DNA from: Pontederia crassipes | Taxonomy: Eukaryota; Streptophyta; Magnoliopsida; Commelinales; Pontederiaceae | Assembly: GCA_030549335.1 (NCBI GenBank) | Contig: CM060186.1 | Span: 19,025,189-19,089,188, forward strand | Length of the DNA stretch: 64,000 bases | Direction: 5' to 3' | Shown: one piece after another, positions 21,305-33,732 of the stretch | How positions within the stretch are numbered: the stretch's first letter is position 1 | Layout of the letters: every line of letters starts with the position of its first letter | The notes under the pieces: generated by a model | Told to the model about the DNA's origin: nothing | The model's input: only the letters and a program-made list of their open reading frames with translations | Database searches by the model: none | Position numbers and translations under genes: made by a program

Positions 21305-24109
21305 TGTAATATTCTAAAACAAATGAAAGAAAAAAATAAAAAAAAACTTATAATCATTTACGATTCATTATGAAGCACATTAGTTTTGTTAAACTCCTAA
21401 GCCTAAGACATAAATATCTTTATGTGCCTCACATCTCATAAAAAAAACTCTCTTTTTTCTCACCCCCAGCCGGCTGCACCTCTCCACCTCTCAGTTCTCA
21501 CCATCTCTCTTCCTCTCTCACTCACTCCCACCATCACTTCCTCTCCTGTCAACCCACGACAACGCAGCAAGGAAAGTCTTCACCTCAGCTCTCACTCATT
21601 CCCTCCCATCACACAGACTCTCTCTCTCACACACACATCTCGTCCCTCAAGTGGAAGCAGCAACAGTAGCACTCAGGAAGTGGGGTCAGCTGCTGGAAGC
21701 AAGGAGAAAAGAAGGGAAGGGAAGAAGAAATGAAATAGTCCAGCTGAGAAGATAAAAATGAAAGATGAGGTAAGAGATAAGAAGAAAAGATTTGGTGTTT
21801 GAGGGCTTCTTAATCTTGTGTGAATATTTTAATAAAATAATAAGTAATAAATAATATTCTATTAATCTTTATTATTTATATTTTACATATAATAAATATA
21901 TTAATTTATATAAGAGAGGTTAAAAAAGAAAATGATAGGAGAAAAAAGAAGTTTGAAAAAAAACATCAACTCAGAAAGAACAATTGAAAAAAAAACCAAC
22001 AGGTGGAACCAGGATCACGTGACCCTGGTACCAAGGTTATTAAATGCAACCCCGCTTCACCTCGAGAATCATGCCGCGGGGTGGTGTTTGAGGAACCGGG
22101 TGGAACCAAAGGGTTGGTTCCACTCGGTTCCAGTTGCCGAACACCCCCTTAGGGCATGGAAGAACAAAATTTTATTCTTGAAATAAAATATTAGAGAATG
22201 TTCATATTTACCGTAAGAAGCTTCATGTTTTATTATGATTATTGTTCTATTGCTAATCATAATTAGAATCTAATATTTATCATCATTCATGCTCAAGATT
22301 AGTTTTGCTTATTGCTATATAAGAATATGGTTAGTAGGCTTAATGTTCTTTTGCATATCCCCATTAATCTCCAAGCTTGTCATCATCAATGATATAAATC
22401 TTAAAATGATTTGTATGAATGTACATTTCATGTGTTGGATGAATGAATGTGGTAGAGTTGCTTATGTATGGATGTAAATGAGGGAAAAATGGGACAAAAC
22501 CAAGGGAAAGTCGGTTGTTTCCCGGGGCACGACCATGCCACATCGAGAGAGCACGCGCATATGCATGGGCGTGAACTGCGAATAGGTAATACCTCTTTAA
22601 GAACGGCCATGACTAAGCATGGCTCGGTCGTGCCCCCACAACATACTTGAGTTATCCTAAGTACCACGAGACTAGGCCCTCGCACACGGCCGTGACCACA
22701 TGATCGCATGGCCATGACATAGAGCGGATGAAGTGCGGACGAAACATACCCTCACACACGGCCGTAGCAACAGGGTTACACGGCCGTGACATAAAGCAGA
22801 TAAAATGCAAAGGAAATATGCCCTCGCACACGGCCGTGACCACCGGGTCACACGGCCGTGAAATGGAGTTTGGACCTTTCCCGCACACGGGCGTGCATGA
22901 ATATGTACATGTGCATGCTCAGGCGATGGCACGGCCGTGACATGGAACGACACGGCCGTGAAAGACCCAGAACCTTTGTATGCTGATTTTTTTATACTTA
23001 GAATGATTTAAAATACGGATGACCTTAAATAGGATTAATATGTGCAACATGTAATGAATGATCATATGTATTAATGAATGTAATTAAAAGAAGGATTGGT
23101 TTGAAGGTGTCTTAGGGAAATGAGTTCCACCCCAAGTGGTGGCATTTTTCGGGAAAACGAGTTCCACCCCCAAGTGCCGGCGTTTTCAAAAGTTGAGACG
23201 AATTCCACCTCCAAGTGATGGCGTCTCAATTGGACCTACGAAGATCCAGGCCTAGCTAGCCATGCCCACGAACAACATGGTCTTCCCAATCACTAAGATA
23301 AGAAAGTAAAGATGAAAAGATGAATAATGGAATGACTTGGGACATAAAGATGAAGATGATGATGAAATAAGCACCTATGATGTTGCAAATGATTGTCCAC
23401 TTGTCACATCATGATATGAATGAAGATATTAAATATAAGCAAGATAAGTTCATGATATGCCTTAGTATAATGATAAAGATGTCATATGTTTATCTTATCA
23501 TGCCACGATGATATGTTCACATACCATATATTATGCATAAGTAGCTCATAGAATGCATGTGGTTTATATTTCATTATTATGCTATGCATATGTCATTATA
23601 TGTAGAAAGTATGTTATAGGATCATAGCATGCATGGGTCTCAACATACTCTAATGGGAGAAATTTCTTGCACCCCATGGATCCGTGCAGGAATGGATGAG
23701 GCTTAGGCTCGGCGGTGAGGGCCTTATGACGACGAAATTGCACATGTGATGGTTAAACTATGACCCAAGTTATCTTATAGTACTTTATATTATGAGGATG
23801 GACGCTTTAGCGAGTGAAGTATGCATGACTTATGGGCCTTTGAGTCATGTATTTTTAGAAGAACTCATTTATGTATTATGAACCCTATGTTGGGTCTTAT
23901 GTTTGAGCCAATATAACCCATGAGCTAGTTTGTTATCTTGACATTTATTAGCTTATGAAGTCTCCCCTTATGTTATATTATTAATGTTTTATGTTATTAT
24001 TTTGTTTTCGCTGCAATATTTTATGAGATCAGATTATGAAGAATTAGGCAAAAGTATCACCACCTAGGGTTCGACAACTAACTTGGGGCCGGATTTTGGG
24101 GACGTTATA
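21305..24109 (-). mobile_element. Solo long LTR (Gypsy, Tekay/Del-like) inserted in NAC pseudogene C
   Basis: 2.8 kb with no coding region, flanked by perfect 5-bp target duplications GTATC (21300-21304 and 24110-24114). It starts TGTAATATTC on the plus strand and ends ACGTTATA, where the copy at 5121 still has the expected CA end. On the minus strand it reads TG...CA. Inside are tandem CACGGCCGTG palindromes (about 22680-22960), three 'gagttccaccc' blocks (about 23120-23215) and a CT/AC-rich stretch (about 21440-21660). Length and motifs fit long LTRs of Tekay/Del chromoviruses, an assignment from memory. A nested MITE inside cannot be excluded. Confidence 0.65.
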
Positions 24110-24854
24110 GTATCTACCAGTACGACTCTTGTTGTCGATGCAGCAGTAGAGGAACAATAAGCCAAGCATGGTGCAACCAGTTCTTGATAACTATATTGGG
24201 TTTGTTCAGCTTCTGTCAGTGGCTGCATAATGGACGAAGGCAACTCCTGAACCCATGATGATCCCCAGGACAATGATGCCCAAGTCGCTGCTACAGTTGC
24301 AACATCAGCAAACTACGACAACAATATGGACGATGCCTGATCATCTATTCTCCTCTTCTTGAGGGCTGGTGTCATCAAGCAGGACTGCGCAGCAACTTCT
24401 CTGTCATAGCCTCCGGCACCACATTGATCAGATGACCACGGGACATCGCGGCAAGCATCCGACAACGGTAGCAGGTGTTCTTGATCTCATCTCCTGTCGC
24501 GTGCTTTCTGACGATCCTGGTCTCCTTGATGTGGCAGAGGATGATTTCTTGGATTTCTTTTGCTTATCGAACAACTCGAACTCGTACATTACCCGTTCGT
24601 AGTACTTCTGCTCTCCGTGCTTGTACGAGAGGCTGTTCTTGATTCCGACGGTGATTTCGCCGTGACCATCTGTCGCAGACTTGACCTGTTCTCCCATCTT
24701 GAAACACTCGAAGAACCCATGCCGACAGTTCTTGAAGGTGGGGTGGATCGAAGTCGGGGGCATCCTCGAGTGCGAGCATATATGTTAGCAGTGGAGGTGG
24801 TGGCATAGGACGTTCTTGGCTTCGAGGCAGCCGAGAAAAATAACTTTTAGCCAC
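24110..24854 (-). pseudogene. NAC pseudogene C, N-terminal segment
   Basis: Holds the start region (MAKSYFSRLPRSQERP) and part of the NAC domain. About 180 bp of the domain (equivalent to roughly 5748-5930 in copy A) are deleted near 24738, and the frame is shifted. Together with 16264-16679 and 21099-21304 it forms one gene copy split by two insertions. Confidence 0.85.
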
Positions 24855-25550
24855 CGTAGTTAACCAAGAGATTCAAAAGTGGACGTTAAACATCATTATT
24901 AACGATAAAAAAATTCTAGACTTCAACAATAAGAACCAAAAAAAAATCTAAGGCTTAATATTTTTATGACTGACTATTAAAAGTTAAGTATAATAACAAG
25001 ATTGAACTTGACATTAAAATATTAAAATTAACGATAATCATCTTTTCCTTAAAAGTATTGATGAGCCAAATAAAAAAATATCTGTTAAAATGATATTAGT
25101 AATATTTAGAAGATATACTTTTTTTATTTTGTTTTCTTATTTTAAATTATTCTTTAAGTTTTTATATTAGTTTTCAAGGTTTAATATCATTAATAAAAGA
25201 TAATCAAATATCTTCTCTCTTAATTTTTAAGATTTTTTTAGTAATGTAATTAAGAATATCAACGTCTCTTTACTTATAACAATTAATTATATTTAATTAT
25301 TAATCTTTTATTTTTATTTAAGTTTAATTTTTTCCTTTTTTTAAACTTGGAGTAGGATTTAATATATATATTACATTATTTTTTTTATTTTTTAAAAGAA
25401 TGATGAAAAATAAATAAAAAAATATTTATTAATTTACGATGAAAGCTAAAAATCACTTTTACTACCATAATTTTGTTAGTAATCATTAGGTCATTAGGCT
25501 ATAACTAATCAAACCTTGACCTAATTTTGTTTACTTTTTTCAGTTGTCTT
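24855..25550. other. AT-rich spacer, duplicate of 6047-6740
   Basis: No gene seen. Differs from the first copy by scattered substitutions and indels, clearly more than the NAC coding copies differ from each other. Confidence 0.6.
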
Positions 25551-25559
25551 CGGATCATC

Positions 25560-26360
25560 TTCTTCCCCTGCACTGGACGACGGGGCTTCCTCATCCCTCG
25601 CACATCGGCTGCGGACGGCACTGCAAGCAGGTACGCCGCCTCTATGAGAAATGCGTCCGGCACGTTGGAGCCGCCTCTGTGCTTGAGAGGACTGCCTCTG
25701 TGCGTGAGAGGGCCGTCTCTATGCATGAGGCTGCTTCTGCACGAGAGGTGGCCCCGACGGCCGCATCTGCCAATGAGGCGGCCACTGGTGCCATCTTTGT
25801 GCACGAGGAGGCCGCCTCTACACGTGAGGAAGCCCCAATGGCCACCTCTGTGCCACGCCGCCCAGGGCCTCCTTTGTGCCCCAATGGCCGCGGCCGAGGG
25901 CCACCTCTATGCGATAGGCAGCCCAGCAGTAGCCTCTGTGCTAGAGGAGGCCTCCCAGGGCCGCCTTTGTGCGAAAGGCAGCCGCCGCTGTGCCAGAGGT
26001 AGCCTCTACACTCGACAGTCAACTCTACACGAGAGGCGGCCGCCTCTGGCACACAGAGGTGGCCGTCGAGGCCGCCTCTCGTGAAGAGGCGGCTGCCTCA
26101 TGCACAGAGGCGGCCTCGACGCCCGCCTCTCACATAGAGGCGGCCGACTCTACGACTGAGGCAGCCCTTGGGAGCCACCTCACGCACAACTATGGCCTTG
26201 ACATTCGCCTCTCACGTAAAGGCAGTCGACTCTACAAGTAAGGCGGCCCTCGGGAGAGCCGCCTCACGCATAGGGGGACCATCCACATGCAAATAGACAA
26301 CCGCCTCTCGGGAGCCACCTCACGCACAGACCCGGCCATCCACACGCGCCTCTCGCACTG
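25560..26360. repeat. GC-rich degenerate repeat array, second copy
   Basis: Duplicate of 6770-7500. It has gained or lost whole units compared with the first copy (for example around 25870-25980), as expected for slippage or unequal exchange within a repeat. The open frames through it are not conserved between copies. Confidence 0.7.
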
Positions 26361-26857
26361 AAGCGATGATGATCCTCTCACTGTCGAAGCCCATCGGTTG
26401 TCGGAGGGAAGAAAGAAAGTGGTGAAGTGGAGAACACATGTGGATGGGCTGCTGTTGTGGTAATATTTTTTCTATTATTTTAGTAGGCTTGTTTGTGCAA
26501 GTCATGAAAAAGATTTGTTTACATATCCATTATTTATGTATATAATATTTAAAATTTGCTAATGGTACTAAATATTTGTCTAGGAAAATTTTGGAAACGA
26601 TGATATGGACATTCATCATGAGAATATTTTGGGATGTATAAAAGAAGGATTTAATGGTCGTGAGACCCCTTAAAAGAGGTCTCATGGTGAGACCCCTTAA
26701 TCAAATATTGTATGGATAATTGACTTGATATTTAATGAATGAGTTGAATCTTATCAAATATATAATTTTAAAATTTTAAAATATTTTATGGTTTGAATGG
26801 CAAATATATAAAATTTCATTATTTTAAAATATATTGATGATTGGATATTTGTCCTTA

Positions 26858-26859
<2 letters not shown>

Positions 26860-26936
<77 letters not shown>
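26860..26936. repeat. (TAA)n microsatellite, second copy
   Basis: About 25 TAA units, followed by a short insertion (GGTTTATAG) before the CACTA-like ACAAGAAAATTTG sequence. Confidence 0.95.
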
Positions 26937-26937
<1 letters not shown>

Positions 26938-27174
26938 GGTTTATAGCCACAAGAAAATTTGTCCTTAAAATTTTTTTCTAGCACATAAATAATGTCTTTA
27001 GCGATTAGTATTTAGGCCACTAAAGATTTTATGCCGACAAATTATTAGCACCGGATGCTAAAAACTTTTAGTGGCGAAACCTATGGCGAAGAGCTACGAT
27101 TAATTTTAATTATATCATATATCATATTTTAATATAATATATTTAATATATCAGAATATAATAATCTTAGTAAA

Positions 27175-29210
27175 AATCGTTAAGCACAACAATCATAATC
27201 AAAAGAAACTGAAATAACTATATTAATTCAAATCTAACAATGGAGTTCATGAAGTTTTCTAGTAAAGATGAAAAATCTCTATTACAAAATTAATTAGACA
27301 TAAAAAAGTATGGGTAAAGAGCATCCAAACAATGATTAGAAGAATGAATTTTTGCTTTCGATGATATCTGGATTGTTGCAAAACACAAATAATGAATTAT
27401 TCCGTAGTCTTCTTTGAAAAATCCTCTTCAAGCTTGAAATTCATCCTAAAAAATAATGCATGGCTCCCAGTCTCAAACACCTCTCTGAGGTCTCAACCAC
27501 GATTTTTTTGTTTCCCAGAACATTTATTTATAGTCTCTAGTTGTGCCAATGGTTTTTATATAGTTTCGGTTAGATTGAGAGTTTTTCTATGTCAAAATAA
27601 TAAAAATTTAGAATAGACTTTCATTGGACTTTCATATCATCCAAAACTTCTTTAAATTTGAGTAAACATGTTTCCTAATGATCCCTGAGACTTATCATAA
27701 GTCTTAGGGATTAAAGTTTGGAGTTAATTTGCAATTAAAATTCTCAAGAAAAGTAAAAATAATATCGAAATCAACATTCGTAATGCCTTATAATAGCTTC
27801 GTAACAGCCTAAATATGGCTTATCATGATCTGTAACACTGATTTAATGACCCTTACTATGTCCAAATCAAAGTAAAAGTTGTGTCTTCATGATCCGTAAT
27901 ATTCTATCACGGCCCGTAACTCGGGCAAGTTTTTAGCACAAAACTGGTCATTTAACAGACCGTCATGGGCTTGTAACATCCATGCTTTCACAGCTATTAC
28001 GGTCCATTATATTCATTTCAGCCTTGGCAGGCTCCATTAATTTTAAATTTTTCGCTCCGTTTTAACTCTGATTCGAGTGTCATTTTCTCAAGTGGCTTTA
28101 TAATTCTTTTGTCTTGCTTTTTTGCAATAAAAGACAGAACTTGGGTAGATTTTTATTTTTATAAAATCAAAGCAAATAAGCTTATAAAATGATGCATGAT
28201 GTATGAAAATGAATCAAAATGTGATTAAATGCATGGCTAATTAGATGTTGTATTTTGCAAGCATCAAATTCTCCCAAGGTTAGATACTTGTTTGTCCTCA
28301 AGCAATGTTCAAAGTAAAGTTCCAACCAAAATAGTTAGTCATCGCTTCCACCTTGTCACTCAACTACTTTTCTTGACACTAGATTTTATACAAGGATCGC
28401 TTAAGTGTCTCACTATTTTTCATAATAATTTGACTTTGTGAAATTTCTGAATGAAAGACATTTTTAAACTCCTCTAAATTCAGTTCTGAATAATAAGAAA
28501 ATAATTCTTGAAGATAAAAATATCAATAATGAATACACAACTGTAACCTGAGCTTTTATTTATTTATCACTTTTACATTTCTTTTCATCATAAATCAGGT
28601 TGCCTCGTTTTCTTTTCTACTTTTATATTTGTCATCGCATTTATATTCCTACAAGTTTGTTTTCAATACTGGGGACAATGTTGAGTTCAAGTTTGGGAGA
28701 GTTTAAAATTTCATGCATCATGTATATCTTTTTATATTGCATTGTAAGCATACATTCTCTTCACGTTGTAGTTGCATATTTGCTTGCATCTTATATAAAA
28801 AATAGAAAAAAATTGTTAGCAAATGCACTAGTCGTATCAAGTAATAGAGTAGAGGGTAGAGTGTCGAACTCACGAGAAACTAATTAAATCTAATCTATAT
28901 CAATAATCCACTAAGAGATGAAAATGGTATTGTGATGTACAAAAATTATTTATTTGTTACAAATATATTTCTTAACTTAGAAAACTAGTCGGGGAACTAT
29001 ATTCTTCGTGAAACTTTATATATTGTATTTTGCATGCATCAATGTCGATTTGGTATATTCAGTATTCAAGGCCTTCCTGATAAAATCAATATTCTTATAA
29101 CCATGCTTTGAATAACAACGCATCGAATGCCAACTGAACGAATAACACTCCCACTCTATTCGAGTTTTTATTATTTTCTTAACTAACAACCATTCTATCA
29201 TTTCAAATTA
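27175..29210 (-). mobile_element. Decayed Athila/Tat-like LTR element remnant (copy 2)
   Basis: Duplicate of 8313-10380 with the same order of LTR-end-like, internal and LTR-start-like stretches and no coding region. Substitutions and indels relative to the first copy are at the level of several percent by eye. Confidence 0.5.
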
Positions 29211-29800
29211 ACCAACTACAAATTTTAAACTAGTTAGCAAATTAAATTTAGGGAGTCAACTTCTTTTATATTTACTATTCAAAATATAAGGCATAATGTT
29301 CATATAAATCATGTACCTCGAAGGTAAGGCATAATCATAATATAAAAGTGATGAGATGATCATGATCCATTCTTGGGCAGCCGAATCAATGAGACAAAAG
29401 AGAAATCATAAGGTCAACCTTTGATCAAACTTGAGAGTCACATCTTGCTTAAATTTAGTGATTGTTCATCTTTCATTTTTGAAAGGATCATAACATAAGT
29501 ATTCATCATATCAGAAAGATAGTTCCTTCATCATCTAGTATCATCATTAGCGGATGGTCATAACATAAATGCCCATCATATTACATATTTGACAAGGGCA
29601 TCATAACTTTTCATACAAAAAAAGGCAACAAAAAATGTTTACATCAACAATAGAAAAAAAATACCACAAAATCATTTGATGTGATAGGAAAGGAAAAACA
29701 ATTAAGTTTATATAATGATGGCGATTTATTTATGCAAAATGATACGATGACATTAGGCATGGCTAACTAAGTCAGCTTATAAACATATTTGTTTCGTTTA

Positions 29801-30316
29801 GGGTTATTTTCATAAACATTCCCTAAACTATCGCGATTTTTTACATCTAACCCCAAACTACATATTTTTTCTATCCCTAAACTATCACGATTTTTTCACT
29901 TTAGTCCTTCCATTTACTTATCTTACGTTTTCCATTAATTTTGATTTTTCTCATTTATGAAAAGACTAAATTACCCCTTCCTCTATAATACATCAAATAA
30001 TAAAAATAAAAAGTTAAAAAATTGGGAGGAGGGAAATTTAGTCTTTCTCATAAATGATATTTTTTTACCATTTTAATCCTTCCAACAATTTTTTTTATTT
30101 TTTATATTTCTTATTTCATATTTGTCTGGAGGGAGGGGTAATTTATTTTTTTCATAAATGAAAAAAAGTAAAAGTAACATAATTTATAATAGAAGTGAAC
30201 GTGAGGACTAAAGTAAAAAAGTCGTGATAATTTAGGAATCTAAAAAAATAAGTTCGCAGTTTGAGGTTTGATGTGAAAAATCGTGATAGTTTAGAGGAGA
30301 TTTATGGAAGTAACCC
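29801..30316. mobile_element. Mutator-like MITE (copy 2) with 9-bp target duplication
   Basis: Second copy of 10974-11475. The ends are better preserved here: GGGTTATTTTCATAAAC on the left and the complement of GGGTTACTTCCATAAAT on the right, flanked by TTTCGTTTA on both sides (29792-29800 and 30317-30325). Confidence 0.8.
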
Positions 30317-30377
30317 TTTCGTTTATTATGATAACATCTTGACACCATGTGTTAATATGATTTCTATATTATTATTA

Positions 30378-30489
30378 AGACGCTCCTATCTATAGAAGCG
30401 CTTCGTTCCGCTTCGCTAACGCTCGACTAAGTCGTCGAACCCTCGCACTGACCGTTCGCTTTCTCAGTAGCGAAAGCGCTTCTCTTATA
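30378..30489. other. 112-bp GC-rich insertion found only in unit 2
   Basis: Between 'atattattatta' and 'tcacactagatg', which are adjacent in unit 1 (near 11530), unit 2 has about 112 extra bases. They include AAGCGCTT palindromes near both ends ('agaagcgcttcg' on the left, 'gaaagcgcttct' on the right) and several 'cgct' and 'cgaac' words. The flanks suggest a very short (2-3 bp, TA or TTA) target duplication, but this cannot be fixed because the site is an AT repeat. It may be a tiny MITE or a filler insertion; I do not recognise it. Confidence 0.6.
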
Positions 30490-31574
30490 TCACACTAGAT
30501 GAATCCATGTATGATTGTGTTGTATTTTGGATTATGTATGGATCGTTTATTCTGAAATGTCAATATGATGCTTATACTCATATATATGAAAAATATTTTA
30601 TGATATATTTACTTTCTTAAGCATACTTTCTACTCGACCGATTGTTTTGTAATTTTTTTAATATGAATTATTTTGTCATATTTTGAGTTTTATGTGCATA
30701 AATCTTATATCGTCATAACATGTTGCCCTATAATCCATTTGAATATACATGTACCTTATAATTTGTTTATATAATATTAGTGTGAAATTCGAAATACACT
30801 GCATAAGAAATGTAATTATTATAATGCTTCATATGTTAGAGAAAATAGCATCGTTGACTAATGAGAGTATTCCTTAATTCATATGTGCATCGCCATCCAT
30901 CTTCAATTGGAATGGCTTGACACGATTGTTATTTTTGTAAACTTTATGCTTTTTTATGTTATGAAAAGAAAATTTTTTGTTTCTTATTTATGACTTTGAA
31001 GTTATCATTTCATTTAAAAAAGGAACATGTAAGAAAATTAAATTTTAAATATTTTTTTAGTTACATTTTTCACATGTCATAATTTCCTTCTCATTAAATT
31101 TAAGTATTCTCATGTGACAAAGGAATAAAGAAAGAGAATAAAAAAAATAAAGAGTGTTTATTGAAAGTTTGAAATGTTGCTCATTCTCATTATTTTTGGA
31201 AATAACATGTCTAAATACCAAAATGGGAAATATGTAAAAGGTTTTTTTTTTGCTCATTTTGTAGAATACTAATAAATAATAAGACTTTATGCACTATATT
31301 TTTTTCATATTTTGAACAGTTGTAACATATTATATATATATATATATGTTTCCATTAATAAAAAATATATGAAAACGCAAATTAATAAAAGATATATAAA
31401 TCATTGAAGTGTACATATAATGTGATTGGCACCAATTTAAGAAATAAAATATTTTTATACCATTAGGAATATGAAGTTAATTAAATTATAGGTACTTAAA
31501 AAAATCGATAAACTTTTTTAATTAAAAATGATATATGAAAAAATATAGATCATTCTTTTCGTTCAAAGTCCACC

Positions 31575-31612
<38 letters not shown>

Positions 31613-31999
31613 GAAATTAATATGTATACATGGCATGATTTTGAGGAATGAACAACATATATATATTAATATTCAGAAAGAGATTCGTAATTTACATACA
31701 AAAGAGCGTGAAAAGGAAAAAAAATGTCAAAATTTTTGCCACGCCAAGAAGTCAACAACTTAGAGCATGGCTGTGTTGATCACTGTATAATTAATTCTAG
31801 TATGCATGCAGCTTTCCTTGGCCATCTTTGACAGAGTAACTACCTCTTCTGTTTGTTCTATATATAACTAACATTAATCTTCAAATTTTTTTTCCTTCGC
31901 AGATCGATCGACTTCCTCTGATTGCAAGTATACTACGAACTGTCAAATTAGTGGATGCTCCAAATTGAATTCATCCCCTGCAATGCATGATCAGGCACA
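30490..31999. other. 3' flank of NAC gene D; includes ~580 bp absent from unit 1
   Basis: 30650-31236 has no counterpart in unit 1, where 'gattgttttataaaagg' (near 11691) joins both sides; short shared bases at the joints suggest a deletion in unit 1. (TA)n(TG)n lies at 31575-31611. From about 31280 on, the sequence is almost identical to unit 1. No gene seen. Confidence 0.65.
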
Positions 32000-33535
32000 T
32001 CAGAACAAGGGGAAATCGATGTCGATGTCGACGTCGTCCACGCCAAAATCCAAGTCATGCCCTGCATCATCTTCTTCCGCCTCGTGAAACAGCTCCATGA
32101 AGAAGTCATCATGATCACTAGAGCCGTCCAACTCCAACGTCCACGGCATTGTTCCGGCCGCCTGCTGTTGCGGCTGCTCGTTAGGTGACGGCTGCTGCAG
32201 CAGTGGCAAATTTGTTCCGTTCTGTGAGCAGCTGGCCATATCAAATTCCTCACTCTGCTCCACCTCATTCGACTCTTCGACTACACCATGTCCTTCTGCT
32301 TCGGTGTTGCAGCCGCTGCTGCTGATGGTGGATAAAGGAAGGCCCCCTGCATCCTCCACCTCCACGCCCTCAAAGACTTCCTTGCACAACTCATCGATTA
32401 ATGCGTCCTCGTCCTCGTCCCCGTCAGTAGCGCCACAACTGATCACATCAGTAGAATGAGGCGGGGCCTGCCGCTGCTGCGCCTGTTCGTCAGGTAACGG
32501 CTGCTGTTGTTGTCGTCGGCAGCAGTATAACACATCATCCTTGTCAACCGACTCTGCCACATTGCCTTCTTCCCTGGCGAAGGGATCAAACACGGTGATG
32601 GAACGATCAGCAGACACCGTTTCTACCAGTGCGACTCTTGCTGTCGCTGCAGCGGCAGAGGAACAGTAAGCCAAGCATGGTGCAACTTGTTCTTGATAAC
32701 CAAATCGGGTTTGCCCAGCTTCTGCCAGTTGCTGCATTGTGGACCAAGGCAACTCCTGAACCGATGACGATCCCCAGGACGACGACGAGCAAGTCGCTGC
32801 CGCAGTTGCAGCATCAGCAGACGACGGCAACAATATGGACGACGCCTGATCATTTTTTCTCCTCTTCTTGAGAGCTGGCGTCGTCAAGCGAGAATCCGCA
32901 GCAACTTCTCCGTCGTAGCCTCCGGCACAGCAATGATCAAACGACCACGCGACATCGCGGCAAGCATCCGACGACGACGTCAGGTGGTGTTCTTGATCTC
33001 GCCCCCTGCCGCGCTTTCCGACGATCCTGGTCTCCTTGACGTGGCAGAGGACGATTTCTTGGAATTCTTTTTGCTTATCGAATAGCTCGAACTCGTACAT
33101 GGCCCATCCGTAGTACTTCTGCTCGCCGCGCTTGTACGAGAGGCTGTTCTTGATTCCGACGGTGATCACGCCGTGACCATCCGCCGCAGATTTGACCTGT
33201 TCTTCCCTCTTAAAACACTGCCAAGAACCCGTGCCAGCAGTTCTTGAAGGCCACTTGGATTTCGCCGATCTTCTGGTCCGGCGCGCGAAGAAGTAACCCT
33301 CTTTCTTGCCGTCGCACAGAAGGTTCCAAGGCTCCGTCCCGTAGACGTCGGCCGGAACAACGGTATCTTTGGGAAGAGTTTGTCCAGCGAGGTAACGTCG
33401 GAGGTAGTAAACGACCAGGACTTCGTCGGTGGGGCGGAACTCCAAGCCAGGGGCATCCTCCAGTGCGACCACCTCTGTTGGCAGCGGAGGAGGTGGCGCC
33501 GGGCGTTCTTGGCTCCGAGGTCGCTTGTCAGCCAT
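32000..33535 (-). CDS. NAC domain transcription factor, intact copy D
   Basis: 511-residue intronless NAC gene, twin of copy B. Domain layout is the same: polyproline N-terminus (residues 13-18), NAC blocks A to E at about 29-170, a basic stretch (GKRGRGR, about 173-179) that could serve as a nuclear signal, then a long Gln/Ser/Asp-rich C-terminal half ending in an acidic DIDIDFPLF tail. By eye I find three base differences from B: one changes residue 62 (Ala here), two are silent (33383 and 33524). Start is the ATG at 33535; no earlier in-frame ATG exists. Both copies look able to make protein, so dosage or divergent regulation are the likely differences between them. Confidence 0.85.
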   Translation of the reverse strand: MADKRPRSQERPAPPPPLPTEVVALEDAPGLEFRPTDEVLVVYYLRRYLAGQTLPKDTVVPADVYGTEPWNLLCDGKKEGYFFARRTRRSAKSKWPSRTAGTGSWQCFKREEQVKSAADGHGVITVGIKNSLSYKRGEQKYYGWAMYEFELFDKQKEFQEIVLCHVKETRIVGKRGRGRDQEHHLTSSSDACRDVAWSFDHCCAGGYDGEVAADSRLTTPALKKRRKNDQASSILLPSSADAATAAATCSSSSWGSSSVQELPWSTMQQLAEAGQTRFGYQEQVAPCLAYCSSAAAATARVALVETVSADRSITVFDPFAREEGNVAESVDKDDVLYCCRRQQQQPLPDEQAQQRQAPPHSTDVISCGATDGDEDEDALIDELCKEVFEGVEVEDAGGLPLSTISSSGCNTEAEGHGVVEESNEVEQSEEFDMASCSQNGTNLPLLQQPSPNEQPQQQAAGTMPWTLELDGSSDHDDFFMELFHEAEEDDAGHDLDFGVDDVDIDIDFPLF

Positions 33536-33605
33536 GTCTAGGGGAGGAAGGTTCAGGCAAGACCTCCTCACCGCTCGCGCGCGCGAGAGAACAGCTCCCG
33601 GGCGC

Positions 33606-33607
<2 letters not shown>

Positions 33608-33641
<34 letters not shown>

Positions 33642-33732
33642 AGAGATCGATAGCGAGGTTTACAAGAGAGCGCGTTTGCGGAGAGAAGAAGAGAGTGTTG
33701 TGAGGAAAAGATGGGGAGTAATTTGATTTATA
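33608..33732 (-). promoter_or_regulatory. NAC D promoter region: longer (GA)n tract and TATA-like box
   Basis: TATAAAT on the minus strand (complement of 33726-33732), about 190 bp before the ATG. The (GA)n run at 33608-33636 has about 15 units, against about 9 in copy B; a 'gaaagcagagaacgaaagc' stretch present in B is missing here. These are the nearest differences that could affect expression. Confidence 0.45.
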
